Shown: in pieces, positions 5,438 through 5,482 of the stretch
How the letters are laid out: each line of letters opens with the position of its first letter
Numbering within the stretch: position 1 is the first letter of the stretch
Assembly: GCA_027016915.1 (NCBI GenBank)
Contig: JALURJ010000090.1
Location: 1-5,482 of the forward strand
Reading direction: 5' to 3'
Source of the DNA: Desulfurococcales archaeon
Lineage (GTDB): Archaea > Thermoproteota > Thermoprotei_A > Sulfolobales > WAQK01
DNA length: 5,482 nt
Translations under genes and position numbers: made by a program
Notes under the pieces: generated by a model
Seen by the model: the letters and a program-made list of their open reading frames with translations, nothing else
The model's database searches: none
Told to the model about the DNA's origin: nothing

Positions 5438-5482
5438 CTAGTCCTCGGGGGAGGGGTTGCTCTCTACGAGTTCGGCTTCGTG
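5438..5482 (-). CDS. Possible C-terminal end of an unidentified protein
   Basis: On the - strand one frame is open from the right edge to TAG at 5440-5438, giving only 14 residues, HEAELVESNPSPED. An acidic, proline-containing tail with GC-rich codons would be a normal protein end, and the stop lies about 30 nt before the gcvT TATA box. The fragment is too short to name a family. One other - frame is also open almost to the gcvT promoter, and a + strand TTG at 5457 after GGGGGAGGGG is a further alternative, so the call is weak. Confidence 0.35.
   Translation of the reverse strand, partial: HEAELVESNPSPED

Noticed and set aside
5457..5482. Start of a divergent + strand gene at TTG 5457 after GGGGGAGGGG
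   Set aside because: Only eight codons are visible (LLSTSSAS), without a recognisable N-terminus; the purine run is a poor match to the GGTG-type sites used here.

Overview
The window looks like a piece of a hyperthermophilic crenarchaeal chromosome, most like Desulfurococcales such as Aeropyrum. This is an inference from gene content, without any database search. The supporting signs are an archaeal RNase HII with a PCNA-binding motif, a TGS-domain GTPase, a PAC2/PbaB-type proteasome chaperone, an archaeal VapBC module, TATA-type promoters, GGTG Shine-Dalgarno (SD) cores 6-8 nt before most starts, heavy AGG and ATA codon use, GTG starts, and GC-rich genes packed with few gaps.

Layout. On the + strand, the 3' part of rnhB (1-542) is followed after 45 nt by an Obg/DRG-type GTPase with a C-terminal TGS domain (588-1754). 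Everything else is on the - strand, read from right to left. First is a possible C-terminal end of an unidentified gene (5438-5482). Next comes gcvT-gcvH of the glycine cleavage system (5360 to 3850), then an 88-nt gap holding a weak terminator and a promoter. A PAC2-family gene with a C-terminal HbYX motif (3761-2982) is followed after 21 nt by a small heat-shock protein gene (2960-2532). The last unit is an AT-rich vapB-vapC toxin-antitoxin pair (2460-1791) with its own promoter, whose end faces the end of the GTPase gene 36 nt away.

How the genes work together. There are four functional units. rnhB plus the GTPase pairs RNA/DNA hybrid repair with a translation-type GTPase and looks co-transcribed. 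gcvT and gcvH encode the T and H proteins of glycine cleavage and are translationally coupled: the last two codons and stop of gcvT also form the SD of gcvH. The P and L proteins are not in the window. The PAC2-HbYX and Hsp20 genes form a compact protein quality-control unit, one predicted to dock on the 20S proteasome and the other to hold unfolded proteins. vapBC is an accessory addiction module whose lower GC and different translation signals suggest separate acquisition.

The most interesting item is the PbaB-like/Hsp20 pair. It suggests ATP-independent coupling of a holdase chaperone to proteasome activation, and the Hsp20 SD overlaps a GC-only palindrome. No rRNA, tRNA, CRISPR array or insertion sequence was seen. 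No gene-free stretch exceeds 300 bases.
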